Counted from the first letter of the stretch, positions 27,318 through 36,176 are shown. The stretch is DNA of 64,000 bases from Sphingopyxis macrogoltabida (GCF_001314325.1 NZ_CP009429.1:2232501-2296500), one strand, 5' to 3'. A program made the numbers and translations. Notes: generated by a model not told the origin, from the sequence alone.

Positions 27318-27857
27318 TCAGCGCCGAACCGTTGGCGCGGGCGGTGCGCCGACGGGCAACGGCGCCGCCGGCTGGCGGCGCTGGCGTGCAAGTATGTCCT
27401 GCCGCTGCGCCTCGCTCATCACGCGCCCCGCGATAAAAAAGCGCTTTGGCGTGCGACAGGGCTCTGGCACCGATTCGGTGACATTGCTCAGAGGCCCTGC
27501 CCTATAGCCGCCGCTCAGCGCGATTTCGTCGCCGACATGGACGGCATTCCCCGTCGTGCTGTCTGTGATGCGGGTACGACCGTCGGGCGTCCTCTCGATG
27601 CCGGTATCGTGGTGCCAGACGATGATCGGGCCTTCGTCGCTGTCGCCCCGTAGGCATCCGTGAGGATCGTGGTGCAGCCGCCCCATGAAAAGCGCCTGCA
27701 TCGTCATTTCGGTGCGTATGGTCTGCCGGATCAGCACGGGTAGCGGCGCCGCACCGCTCGCCTGCGCGCTGACCGGAGAGACACGCGCTGTCGATGCACA
27801 GGCCGGCAAGCCCAGAATCGCCAGGACCAGAACCGCGTGATGCGAACAGATTTTCAT
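27318..27857 (-). CDS. putative lipoprotein, unknown function
   Basis: 179 residues. Signal sequence with lipobox LPAC (Cys20), then a soluble domain: VLIRQTIRTEMTMQALFMGR, LHHDPHGCLRG, ITDSTTGNAVHVGDEIALSG. The segment around VHVGDEI suggests a small beta-barrel. The end is Pro/Arg/Gln-rich. AAGGAGG lies directly upstream of the ATG. No known family. Confidence 0.7.
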   Translation of the reverse strand: MKICSHHAVLVLAILGLPACASTARVSPVSAQASGAAPLPVLIRQTIRTEMTMQALFMGRLHHDPHGCLRGDSDEGPIIVWHHDTGIERTPDGRTRITDSTTGNAVHVGDEIALSGGYRAGPLSNVTESVPEPCRTPKRFFIAGRVMSEAQRQDILARQRRQPAAPLPVGAPPAPTVRR

Positions 27858-28302
27858 GAAATCCTCCTTTGCCCGGCTCCCCGGCAGGCCAGCGCCTCGC
27901 ATTGGCATCGCGCAGATTGTCAGAGCCTGAACGCCGGGGATAACAAGATTGCGAAGGACGCGTTCACCGGCTTCGCCGGTTGCATGTGAGAACGACTTAG
28001 CGGTACCAGCAAAAGCTCCAAAGATCGCGTAGTCGCAACTTGGCCGATTGGGGCCAGGCGGCTTTCAACTCTGATTCCAGATAAGCGACATTCTGTAGCG
28101 GTACGACAATGCCTTGGCCCCTCGTTTCTTAGCGCGGCCTGATCGGTACACTGCGCTAGATCAATCTCGGACCTTTCTTCCGATCCCATTCGCCAACATC
28201 TGGTCGAACCGGCATTTTATTTGCTCGGGATGTCACAGCGGCGGGATCCCGCTCGTCAGGCATGTTGACGCCGATTTTGGCTCAGGAAGAAAGGAAGATC
28301 AG
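27858..28302. other. intergenic stretch without a convincing gene
   Basis: About 445 bases between divergent genes. A minus-strand frame at 27920-28189 (ECRLSGIRVESRLAP in its middle) resembles fragments seen in alphaproteobacterial intergenic regions but lacks a ribosome site and is not called. AAGGAAG at the right end is the ribosome site of the next gene. Confidence 0.4.
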
Positions 28303-28749
28303 ATGAATCGGTTGAATTGGTCCGAAGTCGCTCCCGCCGGAGCGAAGGCGCTGTACGGTGTGCACCATTATGTCACCAACAGCACGGCCCTCCCTGAAGA
28401 ACTGGTTCATCTCGTCTTCCTCCGGGTCTCCCAGATCAACGGATGCGCTCACTGTATCGACCTGCACACCCGGGACCTTCTCAAGACCATGCCGATCGAC
28501 AAGATCGCGCTGCTTCCGGTGTGGCATGAAGTCCCGCATCTGTTCCCAGACCAATATCGCGCGGCTTTGGCTTGGGCCGAGGAGGTCACGCGCGTCAGCG
28601 AGACCCATGCTTCCGACGAGGCCTATGCAGCAGCAGCTGAGGCATTCGAGCCGAAAGACCTCGTGGACCTGACGATCGCGATTGCGGCGATGAACGCCTT
28701 CAACAGGCTCGGCGCACCATTCCGTCTTCCGGTTGCGGCCAAGCCCTGA
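28303..28749 (+). CDS. carboxymuconolactone decarboxylase/AhpD-family protein
   Basis: 148 residues. The core GYGVHHY-like region, LVFLRVSQINGCAHCIDLHT carries the CxxC pair with the following His that defines AhpD-type peroxidase cores, then WHEVPHLFPDQYRAALAWAE and LTIAIAAMNAFNRLG. Likely a peroxidase-like antioxidant protein. AAGGAAG precedes the ATG. Confidence 0.9.
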   Translation: MNRLNWSEVAPAGAKALYGVHHYVTNSTALPEELVHLVFLRVSQINGCAHCIDLHTRDLLKTMPIDKIALLPVWHEVPHLFPDQYRAALAWAEEVTRVSETHASDEAYAAAAEAFEPKDLVDLTIAIAAMNAFNRLGAPFRLPVAAKP

Positions 28750-28870
28750 GGCGTGAGAGCTGCTCCTTTTTTGGCGTCGCGGTACAAATATCAAGTCGAT
28801 CAGCGAGGCTAACCGCCCCATGCGACCCAGGAGGGCTCTTCCTTTTAGGAAACACGGCTCTTCATCTTAC

Positions 28871-28906
28871 GCCCGTCCGATTTCGATCGGGCGGGCGTTC
28901 TTTTTA
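28871..28906 (+). terminator. Rho-independent terminator
   Basis: GCCCGTCCGAT and ATCGGGCGGGC form an 11-bp stem (one G-T pair) followed by GTTCTTTTT, about 120 bases after the AhpD-like gene. Confidence 0.8.
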
Positions 28907-29063
28907 GGCAAATCGTCCCTAGTGGCCGGTAGCGATCGGTCGGCTTTCAGAGAGGGGCAGAGAAAAGCGGACACCGACCTCCGGCCACCGCTCGCCTCTT
29001 ACATCTTTGACCCCGGCCCCCATATCCACGTCATCGCGGCATCGGAAATTGTAGGCCGTCGCG

Positions 29064-29104
29064 GCTGAGAGACATCGCGCTCCCGCTTACGAAGGAGGCG
29101 TAGT
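29064..29104 (+). promoter_or_regulatory. Shine-Dalgarno-hairpin leader, copy 1
   Basis: CTGAGAGAC (29065-29073), then GCTCCCGC, nine bases and AGGAGG. CTCC (29080-29083) can pair with the GGAG (29094-29097) of the ribosome site. It is the least perfect of six leaders of this type in the window, but keeps order and spacing. The stretch 28750-29104 otherwise holds only the terminator. Confidence 0.5.
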
Positions 29105-29389
29105 ATGACTTCCGAGGTGCAGGGACAAGGCGCGATCAAGCGGCGACCTAACCGCTTCTTTCGCAGGAGCAGCACTCCGTTCGCGCGCGATGACGCGCGC
29201 AGGCAGGGCGATATCAGTCAGCTTGCCTATCTGGTGATGGGCGGCCGCGATCCTGCGGTTGCCTTTCTCAATACCGAGAATGTCGAACTCGGAGGTCGGC
29301 CGCTGGCGGTAGCAACTGCCAGTGCCGAGGGATATGAGCAGGTGGCAGCCGCCATTCGGGCGTGGGAAAGCGGTCCGTTACCAAAATGA
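29105..29389 (+). CDS. small protein with DUF2384 (MbcA/ParS/Xre)-like C-terminus
   Basis: 94 residues. The N-terminus is basic (IKRRPNRFFRRSS); the C-terminal part VMGGRDPAVAFLNTENVELG followed by GRPLAVATASAEGYEQVAAA matches the antitoxin/toxin-binding DUF2384 pattern (G-A-WL-N-LGG-P). No RES-domain toxin lies nearby, so antitoxin status is unproven. It overlaps the next gene by four bases. Confidence 0.6.
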   Translation: MTSEVQGQGAIKRRPNRFFRRSSTPFARDDARRQGDISQLAYLVMGGRDPAVAFLNTENVELGGRPLAVATASAEGYEQVAAAIRAWESGPLPK

Positions 29390-29613
29390 GCCGCGCAACG
29401 AACCTGGCCTTGCCCGAAGAGGAAGTCCGCCGCCTTTGCCTCGCGCAGGGCGTCAGCATCAGCGCGATCGAGCCGCTTCAGTCGGGCGGCACCCGTCTCG
29501 TCTGTACCTCGAGCGCGGGGGCCGAGGAAATGCGGCTGCGACTTCGTGGCCATCTTATCGAGGGCGATGTCGTACGCTACCGTTTTTACCGCCCATCGGC
29601 GAACGAGAATTAA
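29386..29613 (+). CDS. hypothetical protein coupled to the DUF2384-like gene
   Basis: 75 residues, ATGA overlap. MSRATNLALPEEEVRRLCLA, QGVSISAIEPLQSGGTRLVC, then RLRGHLIEGDVVRYRFYRPS. It looks like a small alpha/beta protein. Tight coupling with the previous gene suggests a joint function, possibly a two-part toxin-antitoxin-like unit, but there is no known homologue. Confidence 0.6.
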   Translation: MSRATNLALPEEEVRRLCLAQGVSISAIEPLQSGGTRLVCTSSAGAEEMRLRLRGHLIEGDVVRYRFYRPSANEN

Positions 29614-29679
29614 TATCTCTCAATCCCGTATTCGTGCGGCGATCCTCGCAGAATGTGTTATAAGGCCACATCACCTGAA

Positions 29680-29815
29680 TTTTGAACAAGCTCCATGTGA
29701 CAGAGGGACAAATATTGTGCTCTCGCTTGATGCAGGAGCACGCACCATGTGCCTCAACCAGCTACTCGAAGACGAACAGATCGCGCTGATGCGCTATTCC
29801 GCCGCGACCAAACCC
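29680..29815 (+). repeat. duplicated block A, left part
   Basis: Closely matches 39387-39520, including the leader (AAGCTCCATGTGACAGAGGG) and the first 21 codons of the following gene. The match stops at CCGCCGCGACC (29799-29809), the microhomology at which block B jumps to the sequence found at 33859. Confidence 0.85.
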
Positions 29816-29992
29816 TCGGAGGTCATGCGATATCGGCGCAAGATCGAAAGCCTCGGTCAGCGCTTCAAATCCTTCCCCTACCGTCACCGTCCCTATCTTT
29901 CTCCGAATGTCCGGAGCGGAGCGATCGCTTCGGCCCGCCCGCAGCGCTCGGACGAATTCTCGTATCGGGCGATCGAACGGAAGGACGTCTGA
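29747..29992 (+). CDS. small protein with MxLNQLL N-terminal motif
   Basis: 81 residues. MCLNQLLEDEQIALMRYSAA is shared with the start of the chimeric ORF at 39458 and, more loosely, with the 212-residue protein at 38101 (MDLNQLLYHHQMALIAVSRA). The rest is basic (RYRRKIESLGQRFKSFPYRH). CAGGAG lies nine bases before the ATG. Function unknown. Confidence 0.65.
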   Translation: MCLNQLLEDEQIALMRYSAATKPSEVMRYRRKIESLGQRFKSFPYRHRPYLSPNVRSGAIASARPQRSDEFSYRAIERKDV

Positions 29993-29993
29993 C

Positions 29994-30128
29994 ATGGCAA
30001 AATCGCAAAAGCGCAGCAACCGCGAGATTCGCAAGCCCAAGGCGGCGAAACCGAAAGCGCTCACCACCCTCGCCGCCCACGAAGCATCCGCGGTGAAGAT
30101 GACCGCCAAACCGAAAGGCAAGCACTGA
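29994..30128 (+). CDS. small lysine-rich protein
   Basis: 44 residues, MAKSQKRSNREIRKPKAAKP then KALTTLAAHEASAVKMTAKP. Very basic; starts next to the stop of the preceding gene with AAGGACG as ribosome site. Similar short basic proteins are widespread in sphingomonads, without known role. Confidence 0.6.
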   Translation: MAKSQKRSNREIRKPKAAKPKALTTLAAHEASAVKMTAKPKGKH

Positions 30129-30134
30129 GATGGC

Positions 30135-32453
30135 CTGCACACGCCGGCGCTGCGGATCGCGTTCGTCGGCAATGCCCTCCCGCGCCGCTGCGGTATAGCC
30201 ACCTTCACGACCGATCTCGAACTCGCGGTCGGAGCGCTCGGCGAGGTTGCGGATACGGCCATTGTCGCGATGATCGAGCCGGGCGGAGACCATGAATTTC
30301 CGCCACCCGTCCGCAAGACGATCCGCCAGGATCAGGCGGCCGACTATCGCGCCGCCGCCGATTTCATCAATCGCGAGGCGTTCGATCTCGTCTGCCTCCA
30401 GCATGAGTTCGGCATCTTCGGCAGCGAGGGGGGCGCGCTGATTCTCGGCCTGGTAGCGAGGCTCGATGCGCCGCTCGTCACCACCTTGCACACGGTTCTC
30501 GATCGGCCAACCACGGCGCAGCACCGCGTCATGAAGGATATCATTACCGCATCGGCGCGCGTGGTCGTCATGGCCGACAAGGCCCGCGACATGCTGATCG
30601 ATGTCTATGGCGCCGATCCGGGGAAGATTGACGTTATCGCCCACGGCATTCCCGATGTTCCGCTCGCCTCGGCGCGAGCCGCCAAGGAGCGGTTGGGGTT
30701 TACCCATCGCAAGATGATCCTGACATTCGGGCTGATGAGCCCGAACAAGGGCATCGAGACGATGATCGAGGCCATGCCCGAGATTGTCCGGCGCACGCCC
30801 GATGCTCTCTATGTGGTGATGGGCGCCACCCACCCCGCCTTGCTGGCCCGTGAGGGCGAGCGTTATCGCGACACGCTGATGGCGCGGGTACGCGAGCTTG
30901 GCCTCGATGACCATATCGCGTTCATCAACCGTTTCGTCGACCGCCCCGAACTGCTCGATCATATCGCGATGTGCGATGTCTACGCGACACCCTATCTGTC
31001 GGCGGCACAAATGACGTCGGGAACGCTCGCCTATTCGCACGGTCTGGGGCGTCCGGTCGTTTCCACGCCCTATTGGCACGCCGCCGAGTTGCTCGCCGAC
31101 GGGTCGGGCGTCCTGATCCCGTTCGACAATCCGGCGGGCTTCGGCCCGGCGATTTCCGACCTGCTGGGTAACGACACCGAACGCCTGGCAATGGGCCGCA
31201 AGGCCTATGCGGCGAGCCGTCCCATGATCTGGGCCAATTCGGCGCGGCGCTATGCCGCGAGTTTTCGTAAAGCCTGCCGGGAGCGCAGGCTTGCGTCCGG
31301 CGGCCAAGCGGGGGTGCCCGAACCCGGGCCGGTCCGCCTGCGGGCGAACGTCCAAGGCGGCCTTCCACCGATGGCGCTCGACCATCTCGCCGCGATGTCC
31401 GACGACACGGGAATATTCCAGCATGCTGTTCACGCGATTGCCGACCGCAGTCACGGATATTGCATCGACGACAATGCGCGGGCGCTGCTGCTGTGCTGCG
31501 GTCTCGCCGGCGGCCCCGATGCGGCGCTGGCGCGGCGACTGTCACCCACGTTCGCGGCCTTCATCCAGCACGGATGGAATCCGGACAATCGACGCTTTCG
31601 CAATTTCATGGGCTTCGACCGGCGATGGCTCGAAGATGCGGGCTCGGAAGACAGCCACGGGCGGACGCTCTGGGCGCTGGGCGCCTATAGTGCGCGGGCC
31701 TGCTCCCTTGGCCATGCGCGCTGGGCAAAAGAGCTGTTCAGCGAGGCGCTGGGCGAGGTCGAGGCCTTCACGTCGCCGCGGCCCTGGGCGTTCACCTTGC
31801 TCGGCCTCGCATCCTATTGCGCGGTTTATGCCGAAGATTATGCCGCCGCGCGCCTGCGCGCCGAACTCGCCGGCCGCCTCGAAAGGTTGCTGGACCAACG
31901 GGAAGGTCCCGAATGGACATGGTTCGAAAATGGCCTCAGCTATGACAACGCCCGGCTGCCGCAGGCGCTGATCGTCACGGGCGCCGCAGCGCGCTCGGCG
32001 ACCATGATCGAGGCAGGGCTGCGAAGTCTGCGCTGGCTGGTGACGATGCAGACGGCACCCGGAGGACATTTCCGCCCCGTCGGCTCGCATGGATTCCTGA
32101 TGGCCTCGCGCAATAATCCCGAACCGTTCGACCAACAACCGCTGGAGGCTTGCGCGACGATCGCGGCCTGTATCGCGGCGAAAGGCGTCGATCCGGCCTC
32201 TTCGTGGCGTGCGGAAGCCGAGCGCGCCTTTGCATGGTTTCTTGGCGCGAACGATCTCGGCATCGGACTGGTCGACGTCGCGACCGGCAGTTGCCGCGAC
32301 GGGCTCCACCCCGACCGCGCGAACGAGAACCGGGGCGCGGAATCGGTGTTGTCCTTCCTGCTCGCGCTGGCCGACATGCAGCGCCTGAGAGCGACGGGCT
32401 GGCGGGCGCCGTCACCGCCGAGCCCATCCCCACACGAAGCCATCGATGCCTGA
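30135..32453 (+). CDS. GT4 glycosyltransferase fused to a helical glycan-processing-like domain
   Basis: About 772 residues. Part 1 (to about residue 400) is a GT-B glycosyltransferase: LRIAFVGNALPRRCGIATFT, NREAFDLVCLQHEFGIFG, VTTLHTVL, ILTFGLMSPNKGIETMIEAM, PYLSAAQMTSGTLAYSHGLG. Part 2 (from about 410) is all-helical with HGYCIDDNARALLLCCGLA, RTLWALGAYS, TWFENGLSYDNARLPQALI, an alpha/alpha-barrel pattern. No ATG, GTG or TTG precedes the first domain strand in frame; CTG 30135 is listed, see findings. It overlaps the GH130 gene by eight bases. Confidence 0.85.
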   Translation: MHTPALRIAFVGNALPRRCGIATFTTDLELAVGALGEVADTAIVAMIEPGGDHEFPPPVRKTIRQDQAADYRAAADFINREAFDLVCLQHEFGIFGSEGGALILGLVARLDAPLVTTLHTVLDRPTTAQHRVMKDIITASARVVVMADKARDMLIDVYGADPGKIDVIAHGIPDVPLASARAAKERLGFTHRKMILTFGLMSPNKGIETMIEAMPEIVRRTPDALYVVMGATHPALLAREGERYRDTLMARVRELGLDDHIAFINRFVDRPELLDHIAMCDVYATPYLSAAQMTSGTLAYSHGLGRPVVSTPYWHAAELLADGSGVLIPFDNPAGFGPAISDLLGNDTERLAMGRKAYAASRPMIWANSARRYAASFRKACRERRLASGGQAGVPEPGPVRLRANVQGGLPPMALDHLAAMSDDTGIFQHAVHAIADRSHGYCIDDNARALLLCCGLAGGPDAALARRLSPTFAAFIQHGWNPDNRRFRNFMGFDRRWLEDAGSEDSHGRTLWALGAYSARACSLGHARWAKELFSEALGEVEAFTSPRPWAFTLLGLASYCAVYAEDYAAARLRAELAGRLERLLDQREGPEWTWFENGLSYDNARLPQALIVTGAAARSATMIEAGLRSLRWLVTMQTAPGGHFRPVGSHGFLMASRNNPEPFDQQPLEACATIAACIAAKGVDPASSWRAEAERAFAWFLGANDLGIGLVDVATGSCRDGLHPDRANENRGAESVLSFLLALADMQRLRATGWRAPSPPSPSPHEAIDA

Positions 32454-33747
32454 CGGAACTCCGCCATCCGCGCCCTTCTTCAACCGGCAGGCGCTTCACT
32501 TGCGGCCCGACCCGTCGCGCGTCGTCGTCCGCCCGTTCCGGCCGGCGGTCGAACCCCGAGACCTGAATCCCGTCGACAAGACCCGCGCCAATCACATCGT
32601 CGACCGCGTCCTCGCGATGACCGCGGACGAGACCGACGCGCTGCTTGCCGAAACGCTGCGCAACTTCGACGACCGGCACCGCAACCTCCCCGCAATCTTC
32701 GAACGGCGCGCCGCGGAAATGGAGGATGCGTTTGCCGCTCACGCGAGTTTCTCGCAGGCGCAGCGTCAGCTCGTCGGCGCCTATTTCCTCCACGAATACA
32801 GCTTCGAAGCGGCGGCGCTGTTCAATCCCAGCATCGTGCCGCACCCCGACCAGTCGGGAGTCGCCGCAGGATGCCGCCGCTTCATTCTCAGCCTGCGCGC
32901 CGTCGGCGAAGGCCACATCTCCTCCTTGACGTTTCGGTCGGGAATATTGGCCGCCGACGGAACCGTTACCATCGACCCGCCCGCGCGGCTCGCCGCGACG
33001 CCCGTCGTGACCGCCCGTGTCGGCGATCGTCTGGAACTCGGCTTCGATCCCGCCAGCGACATCGCCGAGCGGGTGATCTTCCCCGTCACCGAGATGCAGG
33101 CGAACGGGATCGAGGATGCCCGCTTCGTCGCCTTCCACGACGAAGGCCAAACCATCTATTATGCGACCTTCACCGCCTACAGCGGAAGCGGCATAAGGTC
33201 GGAGCTGCTCGAAACCCGGGACTTCGTGACATTCCATCTGGCACCGCTCAAGGGCGCCGCGGCGCGCAACAAGGGAATGGCGCTTTTTCCGCGAAAGATC
33301 GGCGGGCGATATGCGATGATCGCGCGCCACGACAATGAGAGCCTGCACCTCATCCTGTCGGACGACCTCCACGAATGGGGCCTCGGCGAGGTGATCGTGA
33401 AGCCCGAATATCCCTGGGAGTTCGTCCAGATCGGCAATTGCGGCTCGCCAATCGAACTCGACGAAGGCTGGCTGCTCTTCACCCATGGCGTCGGCCCCGT
33501 ACGCCATTATTCGATCGGCGCGGTTCTGCTCGACAAGGACGATCCCTCGCGCGTGCTCGGGCGCTCGCGCGTACCGCTCGTCCAGCCTGCGACCGCAGAG
33601 CGCCATGGCTATGTCCCGAACGTCGTCTATTCGTGCGGCGCCATCAAGGTCGGAGAACGCATCCTGCTTCCCTATGCCATATCGGACGCCTTTTCGACCG
33701 TCGCCACGATCAGGATCACGACACTTCTCGACCAGCTCAAGGATTGA
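32446..33747 (+). CDS. glycoside hydrolase family 130-like protein (beta-mannoside phosphorylase fold)
   Basis: 433 residues. A helical N-terminal region (RANHIVDRVLAMTADETDAL) precedes a five-bladed propeller with ALFNPSIVPH, GHISSLTFRSGIL, GIEDARFVAF, NKGMALFPRKIGGRYAMIAR, GNCGSPIELDEGWLLFTHGV and HGYVPNVVYSCGAI. These are GH130 features; members phosphorolyse beta-mannosides. Whether this longer subgroup is catalytic is uncertain. Translationally coupled to the glycosyltransferase, so both probably build or recycle one mannose-containing glycan, with GDP-mannose from manA/manC. Confidence 0.85.
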   Translation: MPDGTPPSAPFFNRQALHLRPDPSRVVVRPFRPAVEPRDLNPVDKTRANHIVDRVLAMTADETDALLAETLRNFDDRHRNLPAIFERRAAEMEDAFAAHASFSQAQRQLVGAYFLHEYSFEAAALFNPSIVPHPDQSGVAAGCRRFILSLRAVGEGHISSLTFRSGILAADGTVTIDPPARLAATPVVTARVGDRLELGFDPASDIAERVIFPVTEMQANGIEDARFVAFHDEGQTIYYATFTAYSGSGIRSELLETRDFVTFHLAPLKGAAARNKGMALFPRKIGGRYAMIARHDNESLHLILSDDLHEWGLGEVIVKPEYPWEFVQIGNCGSPIELDEGWLLFTHGVGPVRHYSIGAVLLDKDDPSRVLGRSRVPLVQPATAERHGYVPNVVYSCGAIKVGERILLPYAISDAFSTVATIRITTLLDQLKD

Positions 33748-33758
33748 AAGGCTTCGAC

Positions 33759-33941
33759 ATGGACAAGAACCCGTCCGGCAACGACCGGCCCTGCAAATGC
33801 GGCGGTATCGACGCCGCCGAGCGTGAAACACTCGATCGATACGGTATTACCCGCGTGCCCGCCGCGACCTATCTCCTGGACGGTTATCGCTACACCAGCC
33901 TTACCGACGCGGTTGCACAGGCACGCCGTTCTCGCATGTGA
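33759..33941 (+). CDS. small protein, parent of the chimeric ORF
   Basis: 60 residues: MDKNPSGNDRPCKCGGIDAA, ETLDRYGITRVPAATYLLDG, YRYTSLTDAVAQARRSRM. CKCGG could bind metal. GAAAGG precedes the ATG. The last 22 residues recur as the end of the ORF at 39458. It follows the GH130 gene by 11 bases and probably belongs to the operon. Confidence 0.65.
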   Translation: MDKNPSGNDRPCKCGGIDAAERETLDRYGITRVPAATYLLDGYRYTSLTDAVAQARRSRM

Positions 33942-34160
33942 AGCGAAATCGGACGCTAGCAAGCGACCGGAAATGACTTGAAACGCCGCGGGGCGCTTCC
34001 CAAAACGAAGCCCGGCCGGCGCTGGCTGCTCCGCTTGCTCGGCGTTGCTGCTTCTCCGCCCTGTTGAGGCCGCTTATCACGATCCGGTCGGTCCAAGGCA
34101 CCGACGGGGTTACCAACCTGGGATGGCGGCTCACGCGATCGAGGTCAGGAAATCGGATTC

Positions 34161-34313
34161 TCAGGTCCGCCGCCCGCTCACCTGCCATGCCAGGTCGCCC
34201 AGCTTAACCATTTCGCAGCCGCACACCCTGCAGTGGCCGACGGACCGGCCCCGGTCCTGCCGGCTGGTCCTGATGTTAACGACATGGCGGCCGAAAAGAT
34301 TGTGCAAAATCAC
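34161..34313 (-). CDS. 50-residue CxxCxC protein, block A copy
   Basis: Starts at GTG (34313) overlapping the stop of the 99-residue gene by four bases. ILHNLFGRHVVNIRTSRQD, then GHCRVCGCEMVKLGDLAWQV. The C-x2-C-x-C cluster with a preceding His suggests a small zinc-binding protein. The block B copy at 40018-40170 has the same length and keeps the cluster, showing selection on the protein. Confidence 0.7.
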   Translation of the reverse strand: MILHNLFGRHVVNIRTSRQDRGRSVGHCRVCGCEMVKLGDLAWQVSGRRT

Positions 34314-34609
34314 GGTCGCGATCCTCGTCGGGGTTGCGCGCCCCCTTCATTGTCCCATTGTTCAATCGCTTGTTGGGCGGGAGACGATGGTGCGATTTGA
34401 AGATGGGCTGGTTGCGAGGCTCCCGAGCGGGCGTTGCTCTCACGCGTCCAGCTATCGATTGCGCGCTCGAGGTCGCGCCGCCGGCGCCGCGACTGGCGAA
34501 ACGCGTTTTCGATCGTTTTCGGGACATGTTCCAGCCCATGATGGAGAAGCCGGTTCCACAGCCGAATGATCCGGCCGAAAGGTCGCGAGGGTTCGTGGAT
34601 GGCAATCAT
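34310..34609 (-). CDS. 99-residue basic protein, block A copy
   Basis: MIAIHEPSRPFGRIIRLWNR, then LLHHGLEHVPKTIENAFRQS, RRRRRDLERAIDSWTRE and a Pro/Gln-rich tail. The ATG at 34609 matches the start of the block B homologue and lies nine bases after GGGAG; an ATG two codons earlier is too close to it. Length is the same as in block B. It heads an operon under the Shine-Dalgarno-hairpin leader. Confidence 0.72.
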   Translation of the reverse strand: MIAIHEPSRPFGRIIRLWNRLLHHGLEHVPKTIENAFRQSRRRRRDLERAIDSWTRESNARSGASQPAHLQIAPSSPAQQAIEQWDNEGGAQPRRGSRP

Positions 34610-34655
34610 CGACATAGACTCCCGTCGGCAAGCGGGAGCTCGATGTCTCTCAGTC
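34610..34655 (-). promoter_or_regulatory. Shine-Dalgarno-hairpin leader, copy 2
   Basis: Read on the minus strand: GACTGAGAGAC (34655-34645), ATCGAG, then CTCCCG (34638-34633), an eight-base loop and CGGGAG (34624-34619), whose GGGAG is the ribosome site of the 99-residue gene. Nearly the same as copy 3. Confidence 0.65.
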
Positions 34656-34982
34656 ACGGGATGCTTGCGATCGAAATCGGGTGATGGCGCATCCTACCAC
34701 AGACGGACATAATGCCGGCATCAATTCGTCGCGCAGAACGAGACCATTCCACCCGCCCCAGCCTGCATCGTCGCAATTCCTCCGGTTCACCCGAGCCCGG
34801 TGCGAAACCGAAGCGTATCACGAGCGCAATAACCGCCGAGCGAGGCTTTTATCTTTCGCGCCTGGCGGATTTTACCGCTCGACTCTCTCGTGGATAAGCC
34901 TAGCACTACTTTGGCAGAAGTTTGATTTTGGGGATTCCCATTTTGGTTGATGGGTGATTCATAGGGAGCCGACGTTGGAAGG

Positions 34983-36176
34983 ATGTCGGCGATGGATGGT
35001 GATTGGCGTGTTGATCTGGAGCGTTGGCTGGCGCCCTATCTGGAGGGCCTTGGCCACAAGGCTCGGCAACGGATGTGCCCGGCCTATGTCGCGGGCCTGA
35101 TCGGTCCGGGGGATCGCAAGAGCATCCAGCCGATGGCGGCGCGGACGGGCGAAGTCGGCTATGATCGCCTGCATCACTTCATCGGTGCGGGCCTTTGGGA
35201 CAGCGGTCCGCTTGAGGCGACCCTGTGGGAACAGGCCGATGCGCTGGTCGGCGGCGACAAGGCATGGCTGATCATCGACGACACCGCGTTGCCGAAGAAA
35301 GGGACGGCGTCGGTGGGAGTGGCGCCGCAATATGCATCAGCGCTGGGCAAGAATGCGAACTGCCAGACGCTCGTATCGGTGACGCTGGCGTCGCGAGAGG
35401 TGCCGATCATGCTGGGCTTGCGGCTGTTCCTGCCGGAAAGCTGGACGAGCGACGAGGCGCGCATGGTCAAGGCGGGCGTGCCCGAGCCCTTCCGCCCGTA
35501 TCGCACCAAGCCGGCGATCGCTATCGAGGAAATCGACCGGGTCATTGCCGCCGGGGTGCGCTTTGGCTGTGTGCTCGCGGATGCCGGATACGGCCTCTCG
35601 GCTTCTTTCCGCCAGGGGCTGAGCACAAGAGGCTTGCACTGGGCGGTCGGCATCCCACGGCACCAGAAGGTTTATCCCGCTGATGTGCAACTGATCTTCC
35701 CCGTGGCGGGACGCGGGCGTCCCCGTCAGCACCACGTTCCGGACACCGCATCGCGCGCCGCCCACGCCGTGCTCGACGACGCAAAATGGCGACAGATCAG
35801 TTGGCGTCGGGGAACGAAGGGACGCCTGAGCGCGCGCTTTGCCGTCATGCGCGTCCGCATCGCCGACGGCCCGCCGCAACGCATCGGCGCCTCGGGCGCG
35901 CAGCACATGCCCGGGGAAGAAGCATGGCTGGTCGGCGAGCATCGCTCCAGCGGCGAGCGCAAATATTATCTCTCGAACCTGCCCGCAGATACGCCGATCC
36001 GGGATATCGCCGGCGCCATCAAGGCGCGCTGGATCTGCGAGCAGGCCCATCAGCAACTCAAGGAAGAACTCGGTCTCGACCATTTTGAAGGGCGATCATG
36101 GACAGGTCTTCATCGCCATGCCCTCATGACGATGATCGCATATGCCTACCTGCAATCCCGCCGCCTCGCTCGTTAG
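34983..36176 (+). pseudogene. IS701-family transposase, interrupted near its end
   Basis: About 397 codons: DLERWLAPYLEGLGHKARQ, PMAARTGEVGYDRLHHFIG, LIIDDTALPKKGTASVGVAPQ (catalytic Asp), VLADAGYG, and WICEQAHQQLKEELGLDHFE. The nested IS256 cuts the frame at RRLA. Beyond it the original tail continues at 37602, where a run of eight A's (37613-37620) is followed by the expected C-terminus only in the next frame (PQPSLPAVRQAILDHL, CCPQCGHRL). The copy is therefore probably dead twice over. Confidence 0.85.

Larger units (their letters stand above)
33859..34740. repeat. duplicated block A, right part
   Basis: Matches 39510-40600: the end of the 60-aa gene, a degraded copy of the Gln-rich mini-protein region (about 34020-34110), the 50-aa CxxCxC gene, the 99-aa gene and its hairpin leader. 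Block B holds an intact mini-protein gene where block A is shortened and broken. Confidence 0.85.

Noticed and set aside
27920..28189. Minus-strand 89-codon frame
   Set aside because: No ribosome site, mixed composition and location in a divergent promoter region; at most a fragment.
29105..29613. Toxin-antitoxin pair of the RES/Xre type
   Set aside because: Only the DUF2384-like part is recognisable; no RES domain, helix-turn-helix or toxin signature is present in the neighbour.
31975..33831. 618-codon minus-strand frame opposite the glycosyltransferase and GH130 genes
   Set aside because: It mirrors two well-supported genes in exact antisense phase and lacks any domain.
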